A stretch of DNA of 64,000 nucleotides, taken from the NCBI GenBank assembly GCA_003116975.1, contig BGKB01000075.1, positions 101,799-165,798 of the forward strand, read 5' to 3'. The position numbers and the translations under genes are program-made. Of this stretch, positions 1 to 10,600 are shown in pieces (positions within the stretch are counted from its first letter, which is position 1; every line of letters begins with the position of its first letter). The notes beneath the pieces are model-generated. The model made no database searches. It was not told where the DNA came from and saw only the letters and a list, made by a program, of their open reading frames with translations. The stretch comes from Aurantiochytrium sp. KH105. Its lineage: Eukaryota > Sar > Bigyra > Thraustochytrida > Thraustochytriidae.

Positions 1-80
1 CCGAGTTGCGCGGCCAGCTCCAGCTCCTCATCTTTGAGGCGGAGCTGGCGCTCAAGAGCCCGCACTCTTGCTTCTGCCAT
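1..80 (-). CDS. N-terminus of a coiled-coil protein, cut by the window edge
   Basis: A start codon on the minus strand at 78-80 opens a frame that runs off the left edge. The 26 visible residues begin MAEARVRALERQLRLKDEEL and are rich in Arg, Glu, Leu and Ala with heptad-like leucine spacing, typical of a coiled-coil start. Nothing more can be said of its function. The frame has no stop within the window, and the stretch upstream of the ATG (from 81) has non-coding character, which supports this as a true start. Family unknown. Confidence 0.45.
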   Translation of the reverse strand, partial: MAEARVRALERQLRLKDEELELAAQL

Positions 81-1384
81 GCTACTTTCTTCTTGTTTTC
101 TAGCTTCCTAGCGGCCACGACAAGAACGATTTCTTCCCTGCGCAGCCCGCCCTCCTTTCCGAGCCGCCCGAGGTGCAGAATGCTCGGCAAGCGTTCTGCA
201 CGTGTATTTGGACGTCTGTAGCGAAAGTCGACCTAGCTCACGTCTAGGAAGGTCGGCTTGCCAGCATTTCCTGGTGAGACGACCCTTGGTAGGATGGTGA
301 TTGGGCTCTGCGAAGCCTAAGCTGTGCTGTTGTCTGATGCGGGAGCATCGGCGTTTGGGACCAGTCGTACGGGACAATATTTGCAGCAAGCTCATCGCTC
401 TAACTGGCGGCGGACGAGCTTTCCAAAGGACGCCATCACGATCTTCACCGAGGGGCCGGCCTCGCTGGCTGTCGGGAAAGCTTTCTGCGTGCAGTGGCGT
501 TCTCCTCGCGTCCCGCAAGTCCTCCAGTTTTAGGTAGATGAGCTTCTACTGAAGCCTCCAAAAATCAGCCGCCGCCAGGCGGACCGGAGCCGACAAGTGA
601 TTAAAGTGGCGAGGAGGCTCACAGATCTCCGCGCAGACTAAACTCAAGGCCCCGCCGTCGATAGTGCTCGTGTGCTCTTTATGCCCACCGCCTCGACGCA
701 TCGGACGAACCGTACTTTGTGAAAATCAGCGTGCATGTATGTGTGTGCGTCTTGCGAACTAGGTTGAACTACGAGGGAAAGTTGTCCCACCTCGGCGGAT
801 TGCACCGAGCCGCAGAATTGTTTGTAAATGCTCTTCGTGCGCGCGCGCGCGTCCGGGCCGTGCATTTTGGGGCATGCGTTTCCGACAATCCCCTCAAGGG
901 CTGCGTCGGCTTTCAAGACGATCCAGGCTCCGCTCGTACATCAAAAATCGATTCATCCGCCAAACTCCAAGTCCCCAACAAGGACACGTCTGCCGCGCAC
1001 AGTCCCACACGTGTCATCGGGTCTGCAAATTTGACCGGACCATGTCGACAAACGGTACCCGGACATGGACGTCTCGCCTTTTGCAAGCAAGTCCCCAAGG
1101 CTGCGCCATTTGGAAAAAAGGGGTTCTTGATCCATGAAATATTCCATCACAGATGCGTGCAAGTGCCGCCATAGATGCAGAGCCCTCGTTTGCCATTTAA
1201 AGAGTAGCAGGGAGCTTGCAAGAAAGCTTGCTCGCATTGCAGGTTGTAGGGATGACAAAGTTTGCTAGAGCGCACTGATCAAGCCTCATATCAACTCACT
1301 ATACGTATAGTACTACGAGTGTGCCTTGTGCGGGTGGCAGCAAAAAGTTGTCCGCAATTGCTTTGCGTGGTGTTGCCTGCCGCG
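81..1384. other. Intergenic region between the partial gene and the FAM50 gene
   Basis: About 1.3 kb with only short overlapping frames in several phases and no recognisable protein motif. It should hold the promoters of the leftward partial gene and of the rightward FAM50 gene. A short CG-alternating run lies near 838-850. I see no RNA gene or mobile element in it. Confidence 0.5.
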
Positions 1385-1911
1385 ATGGGCGAAGGGAAGA
1401 AGGATGAGGCTGCCGGCGGCACGGCGGCAGGGTCGTCGGCCGCAGGAGGTCCAGGATCTGCGTCCGCGTCCGCGTCGCGGGCGGCTAGTTTAGCGGCGGC
1501 GGCAGCCGCATCAATCTACACCACCGAAGGCAATCTTTCCGGACCGCGCGCCGCGCAGCTCGCCAAGGAGCGCCAACACCTGCTCGAGCAGTACCAACGA
1601 CAACGCGAAGAGCTCACGATTCGGTCCGCCGTTCCAGACGCCGACACGCTTCGAGACGTGGGCAGGCGCTTTCAGAAGGAAGTCTTGCACAGCGAGGCCA
1701 GCGACCGCCCGTATGGTCTTCAAACCCGCGAGGAGTACCGCGAGTCGCAGCGCAAGGCCGCCGCGATCGAGGCGGGCCTAGGATCCGGCACCTTGACTTC
1801 CAACGCAGAGCACGCCAAAGCCGATGATCGAGCCAAGAAGCGTGCCAAACGAGCACGTCGCGATCACGCCCTCCTCTCCTTCGCTGCCGATGAGGAAGGC
1901 GACGATGACCT

Positions 1912-1942
<31 letters not shown>

Positions 1943-2665
1943 AAAGATACGTACGCAGCGTCCAAAAAGCCCAAGAAGCGCAAAAAGGACAAGAAAGGCA
2001 AAAAGAGTAAGAAAGAGAAGAAACGCAAGCGCAGCGGCGACGAAAACGATGGGCGGGACGGAAGCGACGATGGAGAGCAAGAGAAGGAGCTTCGGGTCAT
2101 CAAAAATCCCGACGTAGAAACAAGCTTTTTGCCCGATCGAGAACGTGATGAGAAGCTGCGCAAAGAAGAGGAGCGCAAACACGCGATCAAGGAAGCGGAA
2201 AAGGCGAAAATCAAGGCCGAGCCGCTCACGATCACCTACAGTTACTGGACGGGCGAAGGCAATCGTGATCGCATCGTCGTCACTAAGGGCACTACCGTTT
2301 CCGACTTTTTGGAAAAGGTGCGACTAAAAATGATGAAGATCTTTCCGAGTTTGCGCGCCGCTTCCGCAGATACTCTCATGTACATCAAGGAGGACATGAT
2401 CATTCCGAACTTTCTTACCTTTTACGATCTCATCATGAGCAACGCGCGAGGAAGGACAGGTCCGCTCAACAAATTCAGTGTCGAGGAAGATGTCCGTCTG
2501 CAAGGCGACATTCGTGTGGCAGGACGAGAGTCTCACGCTGGCAAGGTTTGTGACCGTCATTGGTACAATAAGAACAAGCACATTTATCCTGCGAGTCAAT
2601 GGGAGGTGTTTGATCCTATTAAAGTCGCTAACTCACAGGACAAAGAGGCCGTGCCTCGAACCTGA
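1385..2665 (+). CDS. FAM50/XAP5 family nuclear protein
   Basis: The C-terminal half carries the XAP5 domain, recognisable from the segments ITYSYWTGEGNRD, FLTFYDLIMSNARGRTG and CDRHWYNKNKHIYPASQWE, which are characteristic of human FAM50A/B and plant XCT. Family members are nuclear; FAM50A associates with the spliceosome and plant XCT affects the circadian clock and small RNAs. Residues roughly 170-265 hold an Asp run encoded by (GAC)n followed by a long Lys-rich tract that would serve as a nuclear localisation signal. The start chosen is the ATG at 1385, giving 426 residues; the open frame extends upstream to 1262 but without another ATG. Human FAM50A is shorter (339 aa); the extra length lies in the low-complexity N-terminal half. 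No intron is needed. Confidence 0.9.
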
Positions 2666-3071
2666 CTTTTTTTTTTCACTCCAAAGAATGTATTATCGTG
2701 CGCTCCATCTTTCTTTTCAAGCGTAAGCCCTTTTTTCCGCGTGTCGCCAGCCGCAGCTGCTTGTCCCTTGAATTCAGAGAATAGCGACGCAGTATGAGTC
2801 CGCACGAAGCACGTTCCGCAATAGTGATATAGAACGGAATGTTGATTGATTTTCGAGTGTGGTCAAATATGCAAACGAGATCATAGAAAGCAGGAAAGGA
2901 CAAAGTAACACAACAGCGAACAACCAAGAAAAAAAAAATCGATTCGAATCGAAAAACGAAACGAAACAAAACGTAAAACGAAGTGCAACAGTCACGCGCA
3001 GGTCTGCTCCAGGAATGTTTCGCCTTGACCTATCCCCGAGCAATGTAAGGTCTATATGTGTTAAGTTTTAT
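2666..3071. other. Convergent 3' intergenic region
   Basis: Lies between the 3' ends of the FAM50 gene and the leftward small gene. It is AT-richer than the flanking genes, with T-runs just after the FAM50 stop and A-rich stretches near 2925-2975, as expected for facing 3' UTRs. No gene seen. Confidence 0.5.
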
Positions 3072-3662
3072 TCATTGAAGATTCGCCGCAGCCATCGCAT
3101 CAGCAAAAAGACTCTCCGGGCTCGCTGTTTTGGGAAATCGTTTCGTACACTTGGCGTCAAGCTTGGCGAACTCAGTCTCGCCAACGTTCCAGCCTACAGA
3201 GTGACTTGAGACGACCGGATTCAAGAATTTGTCACGCGGGTTGTGCGCAAGGCGTACATTTCGCTTCGTAGCATCTTTGAATTCACTCATGGACCTGTAC
3301 TCGACTGCCTTGTACGGCCGACCTTCATGAAAAGACGGGTGCATGGTAGCCTCGCGCGCCTTGCGGCAGGCTTCAAGGAAGACATCCCGTGCCACATCCT
3401 GGGCGCCGTCCTCCATTCCAAGCGCGGTCAACTGCTCCCGAATCAAATCATCATCCCACTTTGGTACAAGCGGACCCTTGTACAGCACCACCAGGTAGTC
3501 AGGGATCTTGCTCAGCTCCACGGTCGTGGCGTTCTTGCCCACTGTTCGATCGAGCGCTCGTTCAAGGTCATCCTCGGAAAAGAGCGCCAGGTCGAGTCCG
3601 TGCTCCGAGCTATCGCGAAAGTATGCCTGCTCCCCCAGGTACGTCAGTCCAAAGAAAGCCAT
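3072..3662 (-). CDS. Small conserved-looking protein of the MAFFGLTYLG type
   Basis: A 196-residue protein with the ATG at 3660-3662. The N-terminus MAFFGLTYLGEQAYFRDSS resembles the short conserved opening of small cilium/sperm-axoneme associated proteins (TEX49-like). This is a resemblance from memory and not a firm assignment. The middle is acidic to mixed (SEDDLERALDRTVG) and the C-terminal part is basic, with a repeated Lys/Phe/Pro flavour. No membrane segment or signal peptide. The gene is single-exon and diverges from the orphan gene at 4126 across a 460-bp shared upstream region. If the resemblance is real, the protein would act in a flagellum, which labyrinthulomycete zoospores have. 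Confidence 0.6.
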   Translation of the reverse strand: MAFFGLTYLGEQAYFRDSSEHGLDLALFSEDDLERALDRTVGKNATTVELSKIPDYLVVLYKGPLVPKWDDDLIREQLTALGMEDGAQDVARDVFLEACRKAREATMHPSFHEGRPYKAVEYRSMSEFKDATKRNVRLAHNPRDKFLNPVVSSHSVGWNVGETEFAKLDAKCTKRFPKTASPESLFADAMAAANLQ

Positions 3663-4125
3663 TGTTTACGTTTGCCCTACTCGCTCGCCCGCTCGCACGC
3701 ACGCGCGTGCAAGTAGCAAGACCCTTCGTCGAAAAGAGTCTACTTTTGTTCTGGTCTTCGCGTGGAACCTGAGCAAGAAAAGCTATGGACTCGACTCTGA
3801 GGTCAAATTTGATCAAGCGTCCTGTCAGAAGCGTTCAACGACCGTGGGCGACGGGTTCTTTTGTCTTTTGCTCGCTTGATTACCAAGTCGACTTTTTGCA
3901 AACTCGCAATCTGTTTTCGCCCCTTTTTGACTTTGACTCTCTTTGTTGGAGACACAAGCTCACATTCCAGGGTAAAAAGGTAGGCCATACCTCTTTTCTT
4001 GCGTCGCAACGGATCGTTTGATAGAACAAATTGGGAACGAAAACAGAACCACGCCCTAATCGCAGAAAATGAGAATGGGCTCCTTGTAAAGCTCTCCTGT
4101 CGCGTTGCGTGAAGCTCTTGCGTAG
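3663..4125. promoter_or_regulatory. Shared upstream region of two divergent genes
   Basis: About 460 bp between two start codons pointing apart (3662 leftward, 4126 rightward). It must hold both promoters. It has a GC-alternating stretch near 3690-3715 and otherwise no repeat or motif I can name. Confidence 0.4.
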
Positions 4126-5481
4126 ATGGGGAGGAGGGCTGCCTCGTGGAAGCGCACGGTGGCGTCTGCGCTGGCGTCATGGCCCGGAATTGTCGCGGCC
4201 GTCGCGGCAAGTAATGGCGGACTCGTTGTCGGCGCCCGAAGACTCGCAGTTGCCTTGTTTGTGGCAATGTTGCGACTCCGCAAGACCGTCCTTTCACGCA
4301 CGCAAGGCATCGTGCTCGGATCAGTGACCTCGTATGCGGGCAAACACTTTGCACAATACGTCGAGCTGCTCCGATGGCGTCGTCGCGTCTTTTACCATCG
4401 CGTGCACGTGGTCCTTTTGTCTTGGGATCCCGTCGCCGATGCCTCCTTTCGTATCGAAAAGCGGACGCTGCTCGAGGGATCGCTCGAAGACAGCATCCTC
4501 AACGGGAACCACGCTGCAGCAAAGCTTTGCTCAGGTGCTGCAGCGCGATGTTCTGCTGCGCGACCCTTTGTCACGCAACATCTCCCATCTGAAGAAAGGT
4601 ATCAGCTGCTCAATAATGCCCTCAATCTCATTTCGTCGCTCACACCCGCAGGCCATATTGCCGAAGACATTTACCCTGCGTCAACGGTTGGCTGCTGGTA
4701 CGTGTTTGGGCTCACGGTGGACAAGTACGCGTCCCCGGATCGCCCGGAGACCCCCGACTCGAAAATCCGCCTCACGCTCGTCAAGGAGCAAGTCCTCCTC
4801 TGGATCTGCGATCCGTGCCATACTGCTGCTGTCGAGTTTGCCGACCAGGTGTTCCGGTCCGCGGCAAGCAAGCGCCATCTTAGCCGCTGGCGCTGCCTGC
4901 GAAGCATGGCTGATATGTATCGAAAGCAAGAAGAGTGGGCCCTAGACAAGCGGGGAGGCCGAGTTATGCACATTCTCCGCGTCCACCTTTCGGTGCCAAT
5001 GTCCCTTAAAAGCACCCCTCAAACCCCGTCAGGTACGCAATCAAACTCAACGCCACGCCTCTCTACAACGCGTCGCAAATCTCTCCAGGCTGCCTTCCAA
5101 GCGCAAGCGAGCAGTCGTCAGGAGCATGCCGAGGACGCCTCGTCCGAGGCACTGGGCAAGAGGAAAAAGCTCTTACGCAAAAACTCGTCGTCCCCACTTT
5201 CGACGTCTCCACTTCCAAATCCCCGAACGCCAACGATGGCGGCGGAGGCGACGTCATCTTCCGGAATATCTTGCACTTCTCCAGCAATGTTTTCGCCTTG
5301 GGCGACCTCGGGGCCACATACTTCTTCGCGGTCCCTACAACGAGCATCGTCCGCACCGTCGTCGGATCCTTTTCTTGACGATTCTGAAGGTGTCCTTTGT
5401 ACCGACGATGATGCTCAGGATCGCTCTTCCCTGTCATCGCTTAATCTAGGAAACATTGGTAATTACATCCCTGACTTTTGA
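4126..5481 (+). CDS. Orphan Ser/Thr-rich protein
   Basis: Single-exon frame of 451 residues from the ATG at 4126. Residues about 20-50 are hydrophobic (WPGIVAAVAASNGGLVVGAR and onward), which could be a membrane anchor or targeting segment. Residues about 65-290 form a mixed globular region containing YVFGLTVDKYASPD and VLLWICDPCHTAAVEF. Residues from about 290 to the end are Ser/Thr/Pro-rich and look disordered, with an acidic tail (DDSEGVLCTDDDAQDRSS). I do not recognise a family. The codon use is like that of the neighbours, so it is probably a genuine lineage-restricted gene. Confidence 0.65.
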   Translation: MGRRAASWKRTVASALASWPGIVAAVAASNGGLVVGARRLAVALFVAMLRLRKTVLSRTQGIVLGSVTSYAGKHFAQYVELLRWRRRVFYHRVHVVLLSWDPVADASFRIEKRTLLEGSLEDSILNGNHAAAKLCSGAAARCSAARPFVTQHLPSEERYQLLNNALNLISSLTPAGHIAEDIYPASTVGCWYVFGLTVDKYASPDRPETPDSKIRLTLVKEQVLLWICDPCHTAAVEFADQVFRSAASKRHLSRWRCLRSMADMYRKQEEWALDKRGGRVMHILRVHLSVPMSLKSTPQTPSGTQSNSTPRLSTTRRKSLQAAFQAQASSRQEHAEDASSEALGKRKKLLRKNSSSPLSTSPLPNPRTPTMAAEATSSSGISCTSPAMFSPWATSGPHTSSRSLQRASSAPSSDPFLDDSEGVLCTDDDAQDRSSLSSLNLGNIGNYIPDF

Positions 5482-5864
5482 ACCTTTTTCTGGTGTCCGT
5501 CCTCTATTTCTATCCGAAGTGAGCATCTCTTCAGACCCTCTTTTTTTTCTTTTTTTTCTGCTCTTCCCTTCCCGTCTTCTCCCACCTCGCGCGCGCGCGA
5601 TACACTACGTGCAGACTTTTTGATTCATCTCCAAACTCCCCATTTGCTCCTTCCACGCGGCGTGGCAACTTCGGCTACAGCGCACAATCGAGCGCTCTCA
5701 AAAAGGTGATTTTTTTTAATTTACGAGGGACATTCTTGGAGTGTCCCGCCCGTTACACATTCGAGGGCTCACTGCAAATCCGCCCCGGTGATTGAGACGG
5801 CAGTACTCACTGCGCGCCGTGCGCGCGGCGGACAGGTCGTGCGCGCAGGTCTCTCGCTGGCACA
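5482..5864. other. Intergenic region
   Basis: About 380 bp between two rightward genes. It has T-rich runs near 5540-5560 and 5710-5720 and a GC-alternating run near 5590. It should hold the 3' UTR of the orphan gene and the promoter of the DGQHR gene. No gene seen. Confidence 0.45.
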
Positions 5865-7364
5865 ATGATGTCATGGTTCGCGCAGTCTGCAAGGAAGGCT
5901 ACGCCCGCCAAGACGCGCTCGGCAGCTGCCGCGGAAAGGGAAAGGGCAAGACCTTCCTCAGCTGCAAAGCCTTTCGTGGTCGAAAACCAATTCGGAGAAG
6001 AAGATGAGCACGCCAGATTGGAGAAGGAGGTGGGTGACACCCACCGTGTTCACTTCAACCTAAAGGGAAATGAAGGCTTGCCGAAACAATACGAAAACGA
6101 CGAGGAAAACGTGTGTCCTGAAAATGCCGAGGGATTGCCTTCGGTTCGTGGTGCAGAAAAGATAATTACCCGTTCTGCTGCTGCTGCTACAGCAAAAAAG
6201 GCCGTCTTGCACAATAGCACCAATGCCAACAACGTCATCCCAAAGACTCCGAGTTTGGACAAGGGCATCACGCCCCATCGTACGCTTGCATTGGAGAAAA
6301 TTCACGCGAATCGTGCACGTGGCGCCGCGCTCAAAGCCAAAGAAATGGCTACGATGCCTTCTCCGACAAGTGAGCCTTCGCCGTCTGCTTCTGTCTCGCC
6401 TGCAGCATCGCGTAGAAGCGAGTCATTTGCGTCCATAGATGAGTTTGATGCCGAAAGTGACACTGACCGGACGCTTATCTCCGAGACACGGCGAAGCGCG
6501 TCTGGAAGCGAAGTTCACTCTCCTTCGACTGCCAACAAGCACCCTTGGTTCGGGAAGCATCTCTATGACATGAAGAATGGCCAGCAAGAAGTGTACAAAC
6601 GAGTATACGTGGCGTCGTCCCGCGAGCTGTTCAAGCACGTGAGAAGATGGTACGCGCAGAGACGTGTCGATGAGACGCGCGTGCAGCAGATCGTTGACGC
6701 CAAACGAAACGATCCATCCTTTCTTGGCACCATATCCATTTTCCAATTTGCTGAAGATGTCAGTCGCACGCCCGATGAAATTCAAGCATGTGCCATCATT
6801 GATGGTCAGCATCGCTCGCATGCGATCGCAAAACTCCTAAAGGAGATGCCAGAAGATCAGGACATCGAGATCCTCATCGAGGTTTATAATGTGCGGAGTG
6901 AAATCGAAGTGAAGAATCTCTTTGTCGAGATCAACAAGGGCGAGAGCGTGCAGGATATTGACCTGCCCAAGCACCTGGAATCGGCTTTTAAGAGAAACGT
7001 CGACGAGGTTTGTGAGCGTCTTCAGAAGGAATTTCCCGACATGTTCAAAGGCGAAAGATGCCGCGCGCCAAACCTTCATCGTGACAGACTTCGCAATGAA
7101 CTCTTTCATTCAAACCGTTTGGAGGCCTCCGAACAGGGCGCGTCTGCTAATGCGCTCTATGATGCCATCATCACCTGCAACAGCATATTGAGTAAACGCC
7201 CCAAGGAGAAGTGGCCCGAGTCCGTACATAGGAATCTCCCCAAAGCGAAAACGCATGGACTTTATCTCGGTCTACAAAGGGACTGGATCGAAAAGGTACT
7301 TGAAGAGCAAGTGCTTACATTTCTCGAAGACGGCGTCGCGGACGAGTCTTTGCATACGCCATGA
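5865..7364 (+). CDS. DGQHR-domain (ParB/DndB-like fold) protein
   Basis: A 499-residue protein. ATG codons at 5865 and 5868 are both possible starts. The N-terminal 220 residues are Ala/Ser/Glu-rich and probably disordered. Residues about 220-480 contain the diagnostic signature IIDGQHRSHAI (Asp313 to Arg317), preceded by YAQRRVDETRVQQIVDAKR and LGTISIFQFAED and followed by FVEINKGESVQDIDLPKHL. These are hallmarks of the DGQHR group related to bacterial DndB, part of the ParB-like fold; bacterial members belong to DNA-modification or restriction modules. No dnd-type partner genes lie next to it. The protein has no targeting signal that I can see. Function in a eukaryote is unknown to me; DNA binding or a nucleotide-related role is an inference from the fold. 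Confidence 0.75.
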   Translation: MMSWFAQSARKATPAKTRSAAAAERERARPSSAAKPFVVENQFGEEDEHARLEKEVGDTHRVHFNLKGNEGLPKQYENDEENVCPENAEGLPSVRGAEKIITRSAAAATAKKAVLHNSTNANNVIPKTPSLDKGITPHRTLALEKIHANRARGAALKAKEMATMPSPTSEPSPSASVSPAASRRSESFASIDEFDAESDTDRTLISETRRSASGSEVHSPSTANKHPWFGKHLYDMKNGQQEVYKRVYVASSRELFKHVRRWYAQRRVDETRVQQIVDAKRNDPSFLGTISIFQFAEDVSRTPDEIQACAIIDGQHRSHAIAKLLKEMPEDQDIEILIEVYNVRSEIEVKNLFVEINKGESVQDIDLPKHLESAFKRNVDEVCERLQKEFPDMFKGERCRAPNLHRDRLRNELFHSNRLEASEQGASANALYDAIITCNSILSKRPKEKWPESVHRNLPKAKTHGLYLGLQRDWIEKVLEEQVLTFLEDGVADESLHTP

Positions 7365-7606
7365 GACCGTCCTCAGACGACTTGCATGGTACAGGCGCTG
7401 CATCGCAGAGCCCCCCCTCCTTACGATTCAAAAACAGATCTTTAAAAAAAAAAGAGAAAATCTTCAAAATCATGTACGCAGACGAGTTCATTGTCTACAA
7501 AGTTTGCGAGCACGTGCAATCGAAGGTAGGCAGGCATATATTTGGCGTGAGGTATCGACCTACCTTCCTTTGGACCAAATAGGTGCAAAAGTTGCATTTC
7601 TTGCTC

Positions 7607-10600
7607 CTATTCTTTCCGGAGCATCTCTTGGCTACCGATGAGACTCGCAAGGTCCCCGCCCTGCTCAGGCCACTCGGAATCGGCAACACCTCGCAAGAGA
7701 GCCCGCAGAGCATCATCAAGCTTGGCAGCAAAACGAGCTTGAGAGACGTCGACCATGCCGCGTGCATTAACGAGCGAAAGAAGCGCGGGCCCGAGGGTCT
7801 CTCGCACGACGGCACGCAGATCGCTTCGTGCGTGCAAGGCACGAATTCCCTCATGCAATGCGGTCACTGCGGCAATGCGAACTTTAAAGTTATCGTTCTG
7901 GGCAGCTTGATCCGCCAGCACCTCGACAAAGTCTCGTTGTCTCGTACTATCGGTTCCACGACTCAACACCAGACCTATGGAAGCGCACGCGCTCCATCGC
8001 ACCTTTGCCGAAGCCTCGCCCTTGCCGTTTGCTCCTTCGAGCAGAGCATGTGCGACGCGTGCGCCAAGGTTACCTTGTTGGCTTCCATTACCGTCTTCAT
8101 TGTCGGATAGCGAGGTTGCGAAGCCCGCGTAGAGCGCCCCCAAGGCTCGCAGACACGGAGCAGCCACCTTGTCGTGGTCTGGCACATGAGTGATACATGC
8201 CTCGGTGAGAGCGCAGCGAGTATCGGGAGCAATAAGCTGATCGAGGTGCGAGGCCCGATCTGGTTCATAGACAAAATTTGCAAGTGCAAGCGCCCCTCGC
8301 GCGCGTACCTGAAGATTTGATGCTTCGAGTGCGACAAGAAGAAGAGGCACAGCATCTCGCATGAAAACGGGTGTTCGAAATTCAAGAACGAGAGCCATGG
8401 CGCCGAGTGCCGTTAGCGTAGCGCGCTGTGTCTCCTCTTTACCTCCGTACGCTGAGAGAATGCCGCCCACGCATTCGCGACGCTGTGCGTCCGACACGAG
8501 TGCCCACCCCTCGGTGCGGATCTCTGAAACGCAAACTGCCGCGCAGCTGCGAACATCGTGATCTGGGTCCCGCAATGCGCGAGGCAAGTGCACCGAGAGA
8601 ACCTCGTTCCATCCAGCTAGCGCCGAAGTGATTGGCGGCTCGCTCACCTTGTCTCGGCGCAAAATGCGCTCGACTAACCCTACGGCCGCGCGTCGACTTG
8701 AAGGGAGACGGGAAGCAAAACACTGAAGCAGAACGCGGTGCGTCGCATCCCATAGCGTGCCACGACTTACTTCTCGAGCGTACTGCTCGCACATAGCACC
8801 CACCAGGGGCATGGACCACTCATTTGCAGCGAGATCGACTTGCTCGAGCGCTGGAATCAGATGCGTGGTCGTGAATGCTGCAACACTCTCGAGCCGGGCC
8901 TTTGGCGCGCTGACAAGGGCCGCGCATGTTGCAGCAGCAGCTAATCTGACCTTTTCGGGCACTTTTGCGTCTGCAAGTCGAGCAGTGAGCGGGCCAGCAC
9001 AGCCCTGCAGAAATGGAGTCAAGAAAAAGCCTTCGTTACCTCGGACCTCAAAGGGGACGGCACGAAGCACCGTCACTGCGCACTGATGGGCCTGCTCGAG
9101 AGCTGTTGGATTGCTTTCCTGGCCACCAAGCACGCGGCCAAGCGCATAGAAGACTTCTTCGACAATGCGCGAAATTTTCACGCTCATGGGCACAAAGGCA
9201 CTCGCTTTGCCAGCAGGCCGAGGCTGCGAGAGCCAGACGCGCACGGGCGAGTTTGCAAATAGAGCAGAGACGACCCGGAAGGTAGCGCAGCGTACGCGAG
9301 GCTGCGCGTCGAAAAGCAGGACTGTAAGTAGATGTGGGGCCTTGAGGTTGAGAACGCTTCCGTTTCGCTGCGGTAAAAGGCGCTCCCACTGCGTCTGCAT
9401 GAGTTTTCGATCAAACTTGCAAAGTGCATCAAGGAGATCAAGAGCGGCCAGACGAATCTTTTCCAGCTGCTTGAGAACTCTTGAGGAGCTTGATTTTCGC
9501 TCCAAATCCGAGTCTGACATTTCCGATTCCGACGCTGACGCCTCACCTTGTCGGAGGCGTTTCTCTGTCTTGCATACCTGCATGGTTTCGCAAACGACCC
9601 GTGTGAGAGCGCCTGCAAACCAGTGGAGTTTGGTCTGCAAGGAGTCTGCGCCAAAAGCGAGAAGGCATCCGTGTACGACGCGTAATGCTGCCTGCAGCAC
9701 TTTTAGTTTCTGCAATCGACTATCTCCTGTGTTCTCTATTGCTGAAGGAGGCTGCCCGACTGCTACTGTCGCGGGCGTATCCCAGGCCTCTTCGAGCAGC
9801 AACGAAATGGACCGCAAGGCCAGCTGAGCGACTTCTGGAGCTTGCGCATTCAAAAGAGCTTTTCGTTGCAATAAGTTCCCCAAACACCCAAAGGCAGCTC
9901 CAGAACAGGCGAGATCCGCATTGTCTGCACGGAGAACATGATCAATGAGCGTGCGTACAATCTCTTCCTCGAATGCTGAGCATCTCGCACCGTCAGAAAA
10001 GAGAACATACGAGAGAGCCTGCAACGCATCCAGGCATTGGTCAGACGACACGAGACTGGCGCGCACCTCTCTCAACAAAGAGGGCACTACAACTGCGAGT
10101 GCGTCTACATTAAATTCGACGTGCTTTCGCTGCGAGAAGTAGCTTACAAGCCGCGCTGAAGCGCCACCACCGGTCTCTGTGTCTTCAAGGTCGACTACCC
10201 GTCGGACGAGCTCCCCGCAATCGCGTCGCGAGATCACCGAGCTTGGAAACGTGAGGCGTGCGTCAATGACCTCGCGAACGAGCGTCGCCGGTTCAATGTG
10301 TCGCTCTCGAGCAGCACGTACCCAGACGTTCCACTTGGCGCGCTCCCGCTGGAGCGCAGCGTTGCCGGAGCCTGCCCGAAGACTCGACGAAAAGGAGAAT
10401 TTGCGCGTTGTCAGCGGCGGACCTGACTGCGAAGGCGTTCCCATCGCTTGTCTCGCGCGCACGCGTCCCTGCGTGGGCGTTGTTGGCGGGAGCGGCGGGA
10501 CTCGGTCTCCTGCCGCAGCAGGCAAAGACGAAGACGACGGCCTCCGCGACCTTGGAGCCGCCGGTGAGCCGCCACGGTCGCCATTTTGCGTTTCGAAGGC

